Shown piece by piece: positions 32,717 to 42,300 of a stretch of 45,507 nucleotides of DNA (position 1 is the first letter of the stretch; each line of letters begins with the position of its first letter). The position numbers and the translations under genes are program-made. The DNA comes from CAXPZW01 sp964221845. GTDB taxonomy: Bacteria > Bacteroidota > Bacteroidia > Flavobacteriales_D > Sanyastnellaceae. Below the pieces are notes generated by a model. The model was given only the letters and a program-made list of their open reading frames with translations. It was not told the DNA's origin and ran no database searches. The stretch lies in assembly GCA_964221845.1 (NCBI GenBank), contig CAXPZW010000021.1:1-45507 (forward strand), read 5' to 3'.

Positions 32717-34147
32717 TCAGTGCTTCACAAACACCTGGTAGCCCCACGGAGCGAGCGTCATGTCGCCGTCGGTGAAAACACTCAGGGTTTGGTTGTTGAA
32801 AATGCTGGGGTACTCGCCACTCACCGCTTCGGCAAACTTGACTTGCTGTGGCTGGTCGCTGAAGTTGAGCACGGTGATGACTTGGTTGTCACCCTTGGTG
32901 CGCGAGTAAGCGTAAATGTCGGGGTCGTTGGCGGTCGCAATGCGTTTGAAGTCGCCGCCGTAAGCACCGTTCCACAAAGCCGGATTTTCCTGGTTGGCCT
33001 TGATCAGGGTGGCGTAGAAGTCCTGCATCTCATAGCCGTTCCAATCGATGCTGTCTTTTTCGAAGAAGAGCAAGCGGTGGCGGTTCGGGGCTTCGTTTCC
33101 GCTGTAGACCAGTGGCATGCCATTGATGGTGTATGCCAAGGTGGTGAAGAGCTCCACCGCAGGGCCAAAGCGTTCAAACTGGGTGCCGTTCCACGAGTTT
33201 TCGTCGTGGTTGGTGATGAAGGTCATGCGGTAGGCGTAGTCCACAAAATTGGTGTCCTCTTTGGCCATGTAGTTGTCCAACGACTCCAAGGTCATGCCTT
33301 CCGGGTGCCAGCCTTTTTCTTCCATGAGTGCAGGGTCGGTCAACCCTTCTGTCATGGCCAATTGGTTGAGGATGTGCATCAGCTCCCAGCTGTAGCTCAT
33401 GTCAAAGGCCTCCAAGTGGTGCTCCGGGGTCTCAGCCTCGGCCAACATGAAGAGTTCGGGATTGAGCTCGCGCAGGGCGGCTGTGGCGTCGTTCCAGAAG
33501 TCGGTAGGCACTTCCATGGCCACGTCGCAGCGGAAGCCATCGATCTCGTACTCCTGCACCCAGTGCTTCATGGCATCGATCATGGCAGCGCGCATGTCTG
33601 GGTTGTCGTAATTCAAATCGATCACATCGCTCCAATCCGGAACCGGTGGGTAAAAATTGCCGAGCGAATCCAAGCTGTACCACTCGCGGTTTGCAGTCCA
33701 GACGTTGTCCCAAGAAGTGTGGTTGGCCACCCAGTCCAAAATGACCTTCATACCTTTGGCGTGGGCCTGTTCCACCAGGTTACGGAAGGCATCTGCATCG
33801 CCAAATTCAGGGTTGATGGCGGTGTAGTCTTGGATGCTGTAGTAGCTGCCCAATCCGCCTTTGCGGTTGTCAACGCCGATGGGTTGCACGGGCATCAGCC
33901 ACAGGATTTCGATCCCCATTTCTGCGATGCGGGGGATGTCGCGGGTGAAGGCATCAAAGGTGCCTTCGGGCGTATGCTGGCGAATATTGACCTCGTAGAT
34001 GGTGGCGTCTTTGGTCCACTCCGCGTGGGGATACACCTGGGTTTCAACGGTTTCGGATACGTTCCTTGCGTCCGGGGCAGAAGGGGTGTCGCCGCAGCCT
34101 GCCATCACAAGGGCAGCCGCTGCGCACAGGCAAATAAAACGTTGCAT
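32717..34147 (-). CDS. GH13 alpha-amylase family lipoprotein
   Basis: A 476-residue (beta/alpha)8 glycoside hydrolase of family GH13, probably cleaving alpha-1,4-glucans such as starch or glycogen. A lipobox is visible in AALVMAGC (Cys18), so it is anchored to a membrane. Conserved blocks are VILDWVANHTS (region I), GFRCDVAMEVP (nucleophile Asp), MLAEAETPEHH (acid/base Glu) and ITNHDENS (region IV Asp). The C-terminal beta domain includes VITVLNFSDQPQQV. It starts the unit GH13-mgsA-prmC, with a TACTTTTG box 18 nt upstream. Confidence 0.92.
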   Translation of the reverse strand: MQRFICLCAAAALVMAGCGDTPSAPDARNVSETVETQVYPHAEWTKDATIYEVNIRQHTPEGTFDAFTRDIPRIAEMGIEILWLMPVQPIGVDNRKGGLGSYYSIQDYTAINPEFGDADAFRNLVEQAHAKGMKVILDWVANHTSWDNVWTANREWYSLDSLGNFYPPVPDWSDVIDLNYDNPDMRAAMIDAMKHWVQEYEIDGFRCDVAMEVPTDFWNDATAALRELNPELFMLAEAETPEHHLEAFDMSYSWELMHILNQLAMTEGLTDPALMEEKGWHPEGMTLESLDNYMAKEDTNFVDYAYRMTFITNHDENSWNGTQFERFGPAVELFTTLAYTINGMPLVYSGNEAPNRHRLLFFEKDSIDWNGYEMQDFYATLIKANQENPALWNGAYGGDFKRIATANDPDIYAYSRTKGDNQVITVLNFSDQPQQVKFAEAVSGEYPSIFNNQTLSVFTDGDMTLAPWGYQVFVKH

Positions 34148-34165
34148 GCAGATTCAAGTTTGATC

Positions 34166-34173
34166 CAAAAGTA
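34166..34173 (-). promoter_or_regulatory. -7 box of the GH13-mgsA-prmC unit
   Basis: The minus strand reads TACTTTTG, a perfect TAnnTTTG, 18 nt before the ATG at 34147. No -33 TTG; that position is taken by a GC-rich palindrome. Confidence 0.55.
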
Positions 34174-34180
34174 GGCATAA

Positions 34181-34195
34181 GTGTGCGCCGCACAC
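34181..34195. promoter_or_regulatory. GC palindrome between parC and the GH13 gene
   Basis: GTGTGCG-C-CGCACAC is a perfect 15 nt palindrome, 7 nt after the parC stop and just upstream of the GH13 -7 box. It may be a hairpin ending parC transcription (no T tract) or an operator. Confidence 0.4.
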
Positions 34196-34202
34196 CGCGG
34201 GG

Positions 34203-36986
34203 TCAGAACAAGCCCAATTGGGATGCTTCTTCGTCCGAGTCACCGTCCGATTTTTGGGGGGTCACGTCCAGGTCAATGGGCTGCGACACCTCGTCTTTTA
34301 CCGGAGCCGCTTTGGGCGCTGGCGCAGGAGCCGAAGCCTTGGGTTGCACGGGAGCAGGGCTTTCAGGCACTTCTGCCAATGGTGCGGGTTCGGCCGCCGG
34401 TGCAGGGGCCAGGCGTTCGGCAAGTACAGCTTCGGCCTCGGCTTCTTTTTCGGCGTTGGGTGGGTCCAGCACCACATCGGTGATGGGCAGGGTGCTCAGG
34501 CGATTGCCTTGGGCCTTCATGCCTTTGACCGAAATGAAATCCCAGAGGTCGATCACCTCATCCGGACGGTCGCGGGTGGCTTTGAACTTGCGGTTCCACT
34601 TGATGCGCGCTTGTGGGAAATGTAACGTGCTGGCCAAGGCCATGCGCGACTCATCATGGTCGCCAATGAAGCCCACCACTTTGGTAGAAGCCTCCACCTG
34701 GAAGCGTTTGACGTACCACGTCTCTTTGGAGCCGTCGTAGTACACGCAGCTCACGGGTTTTTCGGGGATCCACTTTTCCAGGTGGATCATCTTCTCGTCG
34801 AAGTGGGTGGACAGGTCAAAGCCAGTCAACTTGTATTCACCCGAGCTGAGCAGCACCAGGATTTTATCTTCCGGGGCGAAGGCACCCAGGTAACGTCCGC
34901 GTTCCTCGATGTTGAGGCGATTGACGGTTTCGTCGAACCAGATTTTGCGGGCACCCAAGGTGGACACGCCGCGTTCTTTGAGCTCGATGCGCTTGACAGG
35001 GTGCTTGCTGAGCACGTTTCCTCCGGCGCCACGGCCCTTGATTGCCAGCTCCGAGAAATCCGCGTCAAAGCGCAGTTTTTTCAGGCGTTGTAGCGCGCGT
35101 AGGTGCACCGTAATCAACTCGGCCTCGCCGTTGGGGTTGGCCGTGAAGTACAGCACCTTGGACCCAGAGGTGCCCTTGGTCAAGTTGTACTCGCGGTCGC
35201 GGGTAATGGAGGTGACGGCGAAGCGTTTCCACATGGCACGCCCCCCCTTTCCGTCTTGGTAAATCAGGTTGTAGATGGTGCGGGCATCGCCCTTTTTCCA
35301 AATGCCTACATGCAAGATGCCCTTGCCTACGAAAGCCTTAGCGCTCACGCGAGTGACTTGCATCACGCCGTCTTCGCGGAACACGATGATGTCGTCGATG
35401 TCCGAACAATCGGTCACAAACTCACCCTCGCCACGCTTGAGGCCAGTTCCTACAAAGCCCTCTTCCTTGTTGACGTACAGCTTGGCGTTGTTGACCGCCA
35501 CTTTGGCCGCGTCCACCTTGTCGAAGGTGCGCAGCTCGGTGCGGCGTTCGCGGCCCTTACCATATTTCTTTTTGAGCTCCTGGAAGTACGCAATGGCAAA
35601 CTCGGTGAGGTGATCAAGGTCGTGCTTGACGCGGGCGATGTCTCCTTCGAGTGCAGCCAAACGCTCGTCAGCTTTGAACGAGTCAAACTTGGAGATGCGC
35701 TTGATCCGGATTTCGGTCAGGCGGGTGACGTCTTCGTCGGTGACTGCACGCAACAGGTGCTTGATGTGCGGTTTGAGGCCTTCGTGGATGGTGGACAGGA
35801 TCTCTTCCCAAGTTTCGCACTCCTCAATGTCGCGGTAAATGCGGTTTTCGATGAAGATCTTCTCCAGCGAGGCAAAGTGCCACGACTCTTCCAACTCTGC
35901 CTTTTCAATTTCGAGTTCTTGGCGGAGCAGCTCGCGGGTTTGCTCGGTGCTGTGGCGCAGGATTTCCGAGACGCCCATGAAGTGGGGCTTGTCGTCGAAG
36001 ATCACGCACGCGTTCGGCGAGATTTTGACCTCACAATCGGTAAAGGCGTAGAGCGCGTCGATGGTCTTGTCGGGAGACACCCCTTTGGGCAGGTGGATCA
36101 CGATGGACACGTGCTCGGCGGTGTTGTCCTCGATCTTGCGGATCTTGATCTTGCCCTTGTCGTTGGCCTTGAGCACACTGTCGATGAGCGACGTGGTGGT
36201 TGTGCCGTACGGGATCTCGTGAACGATCAGGGTACGGTCGTCTTCCTTACGGATGCGGGCACGCACGCGGATTTTTCCGCCGCGCAGGCCGTCGTTGTAG
36301 TTGGACACATCGGCCATCCCCCCAGAAATGAAATCCGGTACGATCTGGGCCTTCTTGCCCTTGAGGATCTGCATGCTGGCATCGATCAGCTCCACAAAGT
36401 TGTGCGGGAGCATTTTGCAGGCGAGACCTACTGCAATCCCTTCCACGCCCTGCGCAAGCAGCAATGGGAACTTCATGGGCAGGGTCTCGGGCTCTTTGTT
36501 GCGCCCGTCATACGAGCTGAGCCACGTGGTGGTCTTGGCGTTAAAAGCCACGTTGAGGGCAAACTTGCTGAGCTTGACCTCAATGTATCGCGGGGCTGCT
36601 GCTCGGTCGCCAGTGGCCACGTTACCCCAGTTACCTTGCATGTCCAGCAGAAGTTCCTTCTGGCCAATTTGCACCATGGCGTCGCCGATGGAGGCGTCCC
36701 CGTGGGGGTGGTACTTCATGGTGTTACCAATGGCGTTGGCCACCTTGTGGAAACGGCCATCGTCCATTTCACGCAGGGAGTGCAAAATGCGGCGTTGCAC
36801 CGGCTTGAGGCCGTCGTGCAAGTGGGGCACCGCGCGCTCGAGGATCACGTACGAGGCGTAGTCCAGGAACCACTCGTTGTACATCCCTTTGATGGGAATG
36901 ACGTTCTCGAGTTGTTCCCCGCTCTCGTCGCGGTCAAAGTCGTCGTCGCGTTCGTTGTCGTCGTTGGGCAGTTGTTCTTCGCTCAT
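34203..36986 (-). CDS. parC: DNA topoisomerase IV subunit A
   Basis: A type IIA topoisomerase A subunit of 927 residues that breaks and rejoins DNA to unlink daughter chromosomes. The N-terminal winged-helix region has ASYVILERAVPHLHDGLKPVQRR, KVANAIGNTMKYHPHGDASI, and the active tyrosine in AAAPRYIEVKLSKFA. The C-terminal half forms the DNA-wrapping beta-pinwheel. An extra Pro/Ala/Glu-rich, likely disordered tail of about 85 residues ends SDEEASQLGLF. It directly follows parE (14 nt), which favours topoisomerase IV over gyrase. Confidence 0.92.
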   Translation of the reverse strand: MSEEQLPNDDNERDDDFDRDESGEQLENVIPIKGMYNEWFLDYASYVILERAVPHLHDGLKPVQRRILHSLREMDDGRFHKVANAIGNTMKYHPHGDASIGDAMVQIGQKELLLDMQGNWGNVATGDRAAAPRYIEVKLSKFALNVAFNAKTTTWLSSYDGRNKEPETLPMKFPLLLAQGVEGIAVGLACKMLPHNFVELIDASMQILKGKKAQIVPDFISGGMADVSNYNDGLRGGKIRVRARIRKEDDRTLIVHEIPYGTTTTSLIDSVLKANDKGKIKIRKIEDNTAEHVSIVIHLPKGVSPDKTIDALYAFTDCEVKISPNACVIFDDKPHFMGVSEILRHSTEQTRELLRQELEIEKAELEESWHFASLEKIFIENRIYRDIEECETWEEILSTIHEGLKPHIKHLLRAVTDEDVTRLTEIRIKRISKFDSFKADERLAALEGDIARVKHDLDHLTEFAIAYFQELKKKYGKGRERRTELRTFDKVDAAKVAVNNAKLYVNKEEGFVGTGLKRGEGEFVTDCSDIDDIIVFREDGVMQVTRVSAKAFVGKGILHVGIWKKGDARTIYNLIYQDGKGGRAMWKRFAVTSITRDREYNLTKGTSGSKVLYFTANPNGEAELITVHLRALQRLKKLRFDADFSELAIKGRGAGGNVLSKHPVKRIELKERGVSTLGARKIWFDETVNRLNIEERGRYLGAFAPEDKILVLLSSGEYKLTGFDLSTHFDEKMIHLEKWIPEKPVSCVYYDGSKETWYVKRFQVEASTKVVGFIGDHDESRMALASTLHFPQARIKWNRKFKATRDRPDEVIDLWDFISVKGMKAQGNRLSTLPITDVVLDPPNAEKEAEAEAVLAERLAPAPAAEPAPLAEVPESPAPVQPKASAPAPAPKAAPVKDEVSQPIDLDVTPQKSDGDSDEEASQLGLF

Positions 36987-37000
36987 AGGTCACGGCAGGC

Positions 37001-38857
37001 TCAGGCGGCCTCTTCTTCCACTTCGTCTTTTTCGACTTTCAGGTTTTCGATGATGAATTCCTGGCGTTCCGGGGTGTTCTTGCCCATGAAGAATTTGAGC
37101 AGTTCCGGAATCTGGCTGTCTTTGCCCAAGACCACAGGGTCCAGGCGGATGTGTTCACCAATAAAGTGCTTGAACTCGTCGGGCGAGATCTCACCAAGTC
37201 CCTTAAAGCGGGTGATCTCGGGTTTGCCTTTGAGTTTTTGCATGGCTTGCTGCTTTTCAGCTTCGCTGTAGCAGTAGATGGTTTCTTTTTTATCGCGCAC
37301 ACGAAACAGCGGGGTCTGCAATACGTGCACGTGACCTGCGCGCACCAGCTCAGGGAAGAACTGGAGGAAGAACGTGATCAACAGCAAGCGGATGTGCATG
37401 CCATCGACATCGGCATCGGTGGCGATCACCACGTTCTTGTAACGCAAGGTTTCCAGGCCTTCCTCAATGTTGAGGGCTGCTTGAAGCAGGTTGAACTCCT
37501 CGTTTTCGTAGACCACTTTTTTGGTGAGTCCGTAAGAGTTCAGTGGCTTTCCTTTGAGGCTGAAGACCGCTTGGGTATTCACATCACGTGCTTTAGTGAT
37601 GGAACCAGAGGCACTGTCCCCCTCGGTGATGAACAGGGTGGAGAACTGCCCCTTGTCGTTCTTGGTGTCGTTGTAGTGGGCGCGGCAGTCGCGGAGCTTG
37701 CGGTTGTGCAGGTTGGCCTTCTTCGCACGCTCGCGAGCGAGTTTTTTGATGCCCGCCAAATCCTTGCGTTCGCGCTCGGATTGGAGGATGCGTTTTTGCA
37801 GGGCTTCAGCCACATCGGCGTTGCGGTGCAGGAAGTTGTCGAGGGCGGTTTTGAGGAAGTCCAGCACAAAGGTGCGCATGGTGGTGCCGCCGGGCTCCAC
37901 CTCGTTGCTGCCCAGCTTGGTTTTGGTTTGCGATTCAAACACCGGCTCCATCACCTTCACGGCAACGGCTGCAGAAATGCCTGAACGCACATCCTGCGGA
38001 TCGTAGTCCTTGCCAAAAAAGTCGCGCACCACTTTGACGTAAGCCTCTCGGAAGGCGCGTTGGTGTGTACCGCCCTGGGTGGTAAACTGGCCGTTCACAA
38101 AGCTGTAGTAGTCCTCGCCGTAGGCATCGGTGTGCGTGATGGCCACCTCAATGTCATCGCCGCGCAGGTGAATGATGGGGTAGCGGATGTTGTCTCCGAC
38201 GTTGGTTTCCAACAAGTCCTTTAGGCCGTGCTCTGAGTGGTACTTCTGGCCGTTGAAGTAGATGGTGAGCCCGGTATTGAGGTAGCAGTAGTTCCAAAGC
38301 AGCTTCTCCACGTGTTGAAGCTTGTACTGGAAGTTGGGGAAGATCTCCGGGTCAGGCACGAAGGTGATCTTGGTGCCGCGGCGTTTGGTGGATTCCTCAA
38401 GTGCTCCGTCTTCCAACAGCTCACCTCTGGAGAATTGGGCGGTTTTGGATTGACCGTCACGTACTGACTGCACGGTAAACTCAGTGCTGAGTGCGTTGAC
38501 CGCCTTGGCACCTACCCCGTTTAGACCCACCGACTTTTTAAAGGCGCGTGAGTCGTACTTACCCCCGGTGTTGATCTTCGATACCACATCTACCACTTTG
38601 CCCAGGGGAATGCCCCGGCCGTAGTCACGGACTTTGACCGAGTTGTCGCGGATGCTCACCTCGACGGTTTTGCCGTAGCCCATGACGTACTCATCGATGC
38701 AGTTGTCGAGGACTTCTTTGAGCAGGACGTAAATGCCGTCGTCTGCTGAAGTGCCGTCTCCGAGCTTGCCGATGTACATCCCTGGACGCATCCGGATGTG
38801 TTCCTTCCAGTCAAGCGAGCGGATATTGTCTTCGGTATACTGAACTTCCTGGGCCAT
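37001..38857 (-). CDS. parE: DNA topoisomerase IV subunit B
   Basis: The ATPase subunit of topoisomerase IV, 618 residues. The N-terminal GHKL domain has WKEHIRMRPGMYIGKLGD, EVLDNCIDEYVMGYG, VRDYGRGIPLG and NTGGKYDSRAFKKSVGLNGVG (shown in parts). The TOPRIM domain shows TEGDSASGS and DADVDGMH. The C-terminal RFKGLGEISPDEF is typical. The open frame extends to 39166, but the ATG at 38857 (MAQEVQYTEDNIR) is the normal family start and the upstream part shows no conservation. It forms an operon with parC. Confidence 0.93.
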   Translation of the reverse strand: MAQEVQYTEDNIRSLDWKEHIRMRPGMYIGKLGDGTSADDGIYVLLKEVLDNCIDEYVMGYGKTVEVSIRDNSVKVRDYGRGIPLGKVVDVVSKINTGGKYDSRAFKKSVGLNGVGAKAVNALSTEFTVQSVRDGQSKTAQFSRGELLEDGALEESTKRRGTKITFVPDPEIFPNFQYKLQHVEKLLWNYCYLNTGLTIYFNGQKYHSEHGLKDLLETNVGDNIRYPIIHLRGDDIEVAITHTDAYGEDYYSFVNGQFTTQGGTHQRAFREAYVKVVRDFFGKDYDPQDVRSGISAAVAVKVMEPVFESQTKTKLGSNEVEPGGTTMRTFVLDFLKTALDNFLHRNADVAEALQKRILQSERERKDLAGIKKLARERAKKANLHNRKLRDCRAHYNDTKNDKGQFSTLFITEGDSASGSITKARDVNTQAVFSLKGKPLNSYGLTKKVVYENEEFNLLQAALNIEEGLETLRYKNVVIATDADVDGMHIRLLLITFFLQFFPELVRAGHVHVLQTPLFRVRDKKETIYCYSEAEKQQAMQKLKGKPEITRFKGLGEISPDEFKHFIGEHIRLDPVVLGKDSQIPELLKFFMGKNTPERQEFIIENLKVEKDEVEEEAA

Positions 38858-39034
38858 AGGTAGGGGTTGATCGAAATCGCCTGAATAAGGCAATAAGCCA
38901 ACTAAATTAGCAAAACCACCTCCGCTAGCCCGTAATCGCTGAAAGCCACTTATCAACATCGCGCCCGAGTTTTCAAAAAACGCTGCATGCCGCATTTGTT
39001 GACCAAAAACGGACATTTCAAGGAGGTTTTTTTG

Positions 39035-39336
39035 TACCTTGTACCCTGCTGACTGTGTGATTTCAGGGTTTTCCCGCTCCACTCTTCCTCCTGAATCCAT
39101 GAGCGCATTTGCGCTTGCAACACCCTCCTTCGACGTGATAGGGTGCGAAGGCTGCGTATGACGCAACCGGTGTTGCTAGGCGCAAAACCAATGAGTGTGT
39201 GAGGACGACCACCCAGCATGCGAACCAACCTTTTCTGTTCGCTTTCCGCAGAACAGGGATGCAGTGGGCGTATTCCACCTCAACCAACCGAACCGAATTG
39301 ACGAAGTACGCCCTGTCAACCTGTGCCTGAACAACT
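39035..39336 (+). ncRNA. Inverted-repeat-rich leader before the M12B-like protease
   Basis: A non-coding stretch packed with perfect short inverted repeats: ACCCTG/CAGGGT (39043-39069), AGCGCA-TT-TGCGCT (39102-39115), CACCCT/AGGGTG (39121-39145) and CCTTCG/CGAAGG (39127-39151), which cannot both form, TGCGT-ATG-ACGCA (39153-39165), CAAC-CGGT-GTTG (39164-39175), CTGTTC/GAACAG (39235-39256) and GTGG/CCAC (39263-39277). TACCTTG at 39035-39041 after a T run may be a weak promoter. A structured mRNA leader or small RNA is likely; it matches no RNA class I recognise. Between 38858 and 39034 I see no gene; this part presumably holds the parE promoter. Confidence 0.4.
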
Positions 39337-42300
39337 ATGATGCGACGTTACACCCTCCTGAGCCTCGTCACAGCTCTGCTGCTCTCCTCTTCTGGCTTTG
39401 CCCAGCTTTGGCAAGACCAAACTTCCGAACAACGCGTGAGCGGCCAACGCTGGATTCAACCCGAGTCCTACCGTGGCGTAACCACTTCTCCTGCAGCACT
39501 ATGGAGCGTGCTGCGCCAAGCTCCTCACATCCACGATGTACGCGCCAAAGACAGCGGTGTGATGCTGGAACTGCCCGCACCCGATGGCACCATTCAGGTG
39601 TTTAGCATTGTGGAGTTCCCGGTCATGGCGCCGGGCTTGCAGGAACGCTACCCCAACATCCGCTCATATGCGGGTCAGGGCATTACCGACCCTTCGGCCA
39701 CCGTGCGCTTTAGCATGTCCCCCAAAGGTTTCCACGCGATGGTGATCAGCAACGGCGACACATGGTACATCGACCCCTTGACCGACGGCACCACAGAGGC
39801 CTACCAGTCCTACACCAAAAAAGCCTTCTACGCCACCTCCGAAAAGGTGTTTGAAGAACTTCCCCCCATCATGGACGATGTCCACATGGACCTGCAGAAG
39901 TTCGATGAGAACAACAGCACCAAGTACGACAAGCCTGTGCACGACCGCCAAGTGCGTCACTTTGGTCAAGCCGAAGCGCAAGTGCGCACCGAAAGTGGCA
40001 CGGAACTGCGCACCTACCGATTGGCCTTGGCGTGTACCGGTGAATACGCAGCCTTCCACGGCGGCACTGTGCCCGACGTGGTGGACGCTTACAACACTTC
40101 GCTCACCCGAGTGAATGGGGTCTACGAGCGCGAAGTTGCCGTACACATGGACCTGGTGGCCAACAACGACAACGTCATTTACCTCGACGCTGCCACCGAC
40201 CCGTACACCAACAACAACGGGGGCACCATGCTGGGCCAAAACATCAGCACCTGCAACGCGCAGATCGGCTCGGCCAACTACGACATCGGCCACGTGTACT
40301 CTACCGGCGGTGGAGGTGTGGCCTACCTGCAAAGCCCTTGTGGCTCCAACAAAGCAGGTGGTGTAACTGGTCAACCTACCCCGGTAGGCGATCCCTTTGA
40401 CATCGACTACGTGTGCCACGAGATGGGCCACCAATACGGCGGTAACCACACCCAAAACAACAGCTGCAACCGTTCTTCGGGTGCTGCTTATGAGCCTGGA
40501 AGTGCTTCAACCATCATGGGCTACGCCGGCATTTGCTCGCCCAACCTGCAAAACAACTCGGACGATTACTTCCACATCCACAGCTTCAACGAAATGAAGG
40601 CGTTTACCGTCACGGGCAACGGCAACACGTGTGCAGTGGTCACCACCACTGGTAACGGCGTGCCAACTGTAGATGCCGGTGCGGATTACACCATTCCAGG
40701 TGCCACGCCGTTTGAGTTGACGGCCACCGGATCGGATCCTGACGGCGACGCTATCACTTACACCTGGGAAGAGTACGACCTCGGCCCTGCTACCGCCGCT
40801 GGCGACAGCGACCTGAGCAACCCTTCTGGCAACCAGCCCACCTTCCGCTCGTGGAAGGGCACTGAGGACCCCACTCGCGTATTCCCACGCATCACGGATT
40901 TGGTCAACAACACCACTGTTGTAGGTGAGCACCTCCCCGATTACGACCGCGGCATGACCTTCCGCTGCTCGGTACGTGATAACCGCGCTGGAGGTGGCGG
41001 CGTGAACGAAGACGAAATGCAGATCACCGTGGACGGAGACACCGGTCCTTTCCTGGTGAACTATCCCAACGGCGGTGAGCAGCTGCCCAGCGCCGGTGCA
41101 GTGCCTATGACTTGGGACGTGGCCGGTACCGATGGCGCGCCTGTGAACTGCACCAGCGTAGACATCTACCTGTCGACCGACGGCGGCCTCACCTACCCCA
41201 CCCTGCTCCTGTCTGGCACCGCCAACGACGGCGCCGAGTTGGTCACCATGCCCGCCATCGAAACCACTACCGCACGCATCAAAATCAAAGGCAATGGCAA
41301 CGTCTTCTTTGACATCAGCAACGCCAACGTCGAGATCACCTCTTCGGTTGTGGCTGCCCAGTACGATGCAGTGATCAACGCCATCAACGCCCCCGACGGC
41401 GACTACTGTGGCAACATCATCGATCCTGAAATCCAAATCCTCAACCTTGGTACCGAGACCTTGACTTCGGCAGACATCGAGACCTTTGTGGACGGCATTT
41501 CTCAAGGCGTAGTGAACTGGACGGGCTCGCTCACCATTGGTTCTACTGAACTGATTACCCTAGCCACCATCTTCCCAGCCGATGGCGCGCACACCTACGA
41601 AGCGGTCATCAGCAACCCCAACGGCCAAGCCGACGAAAACCCCGCCAACAACAGCCAAACCACCAACTTCTCGACGGTGGCGACCCCCAACCTGGTCACC
41701 TTCTCGCTGTTGACCGACTGCTGGGGAGAAGAAGTTGGATGGACGCTTACCAACCAAGCGAACGGAGATGTAGTGGCTTCTGTATCTGCAAATACACTGG
41801 CTGATCTCACCACCTATGACACCGAATTCTGCCTCACTGACGGATGTTACGATCTGACCATCACTGATACGTATGGTGACGGGCTCTCTGGCGCTTCCTA
41901 CGGCTCTTGTGGCGTGGACGGCGACTACTCAGTGATCGACAACGGAGGTACCGTTCTGGTTCAAATGGCGGCCTCCAACTATGGCGCAAGCATTACCGAA
42001 ACCTTCTGCGTGGCAAGCACTGTGCTGGGCTGTACCGACAACGCCGCATGCAACTACAACCCTGCTGCTACCTCCGACGACGGCTCGTGTGAGTTTACCT
42101 CGTGCGTAGGCTGTACCGATGATACGGCGTGCAACTACACCCCAGGCACCACCATCGACGACGGCTCATGTGAGTTTACCTCATGTGCAGGGTGTACCAA
42201 TGCTGCCGCATGCAACTACGACGCTACAGCCACGATCGAAGACGGCTCGTGCATCTTGCCCGACGGCTGTACCGATGCCACTGCCTGCAACTACGACGCT

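Noticed and set aside
32684..34174. A 496-codon plus-strand frame opposite the GH13 gene
   Set aside because: Antisense shadow of conserved GH13 motifs.
35103..37271. A 722-codon plus-strand open frame opposite parC and the parE end
   Set aside because: Antisense shadow; no domains or plausible start, and it crosses a gene boundary.
39121..39151. H-type pseudoknot from the two interleaved stems
   Set aside because: No linker nucleotides between the stem halves, so both 6 bp helices cannot form together; treated as alternatives.
39100..39162. A 20-codon frame (MSAFALATPSFDVIGCEGCV) in the leader
   Set aside because: Could be a leader peptide, but there is no start-site evidence and the sequence is dominated by inverted repeats.
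38858..39166. N-terminal extension of parE by 103 codons
   Set aside because: The family start MAQEVQYTEDNIR fits at 38857, and the extension covers the inverted-repeat region without any conserved motif.
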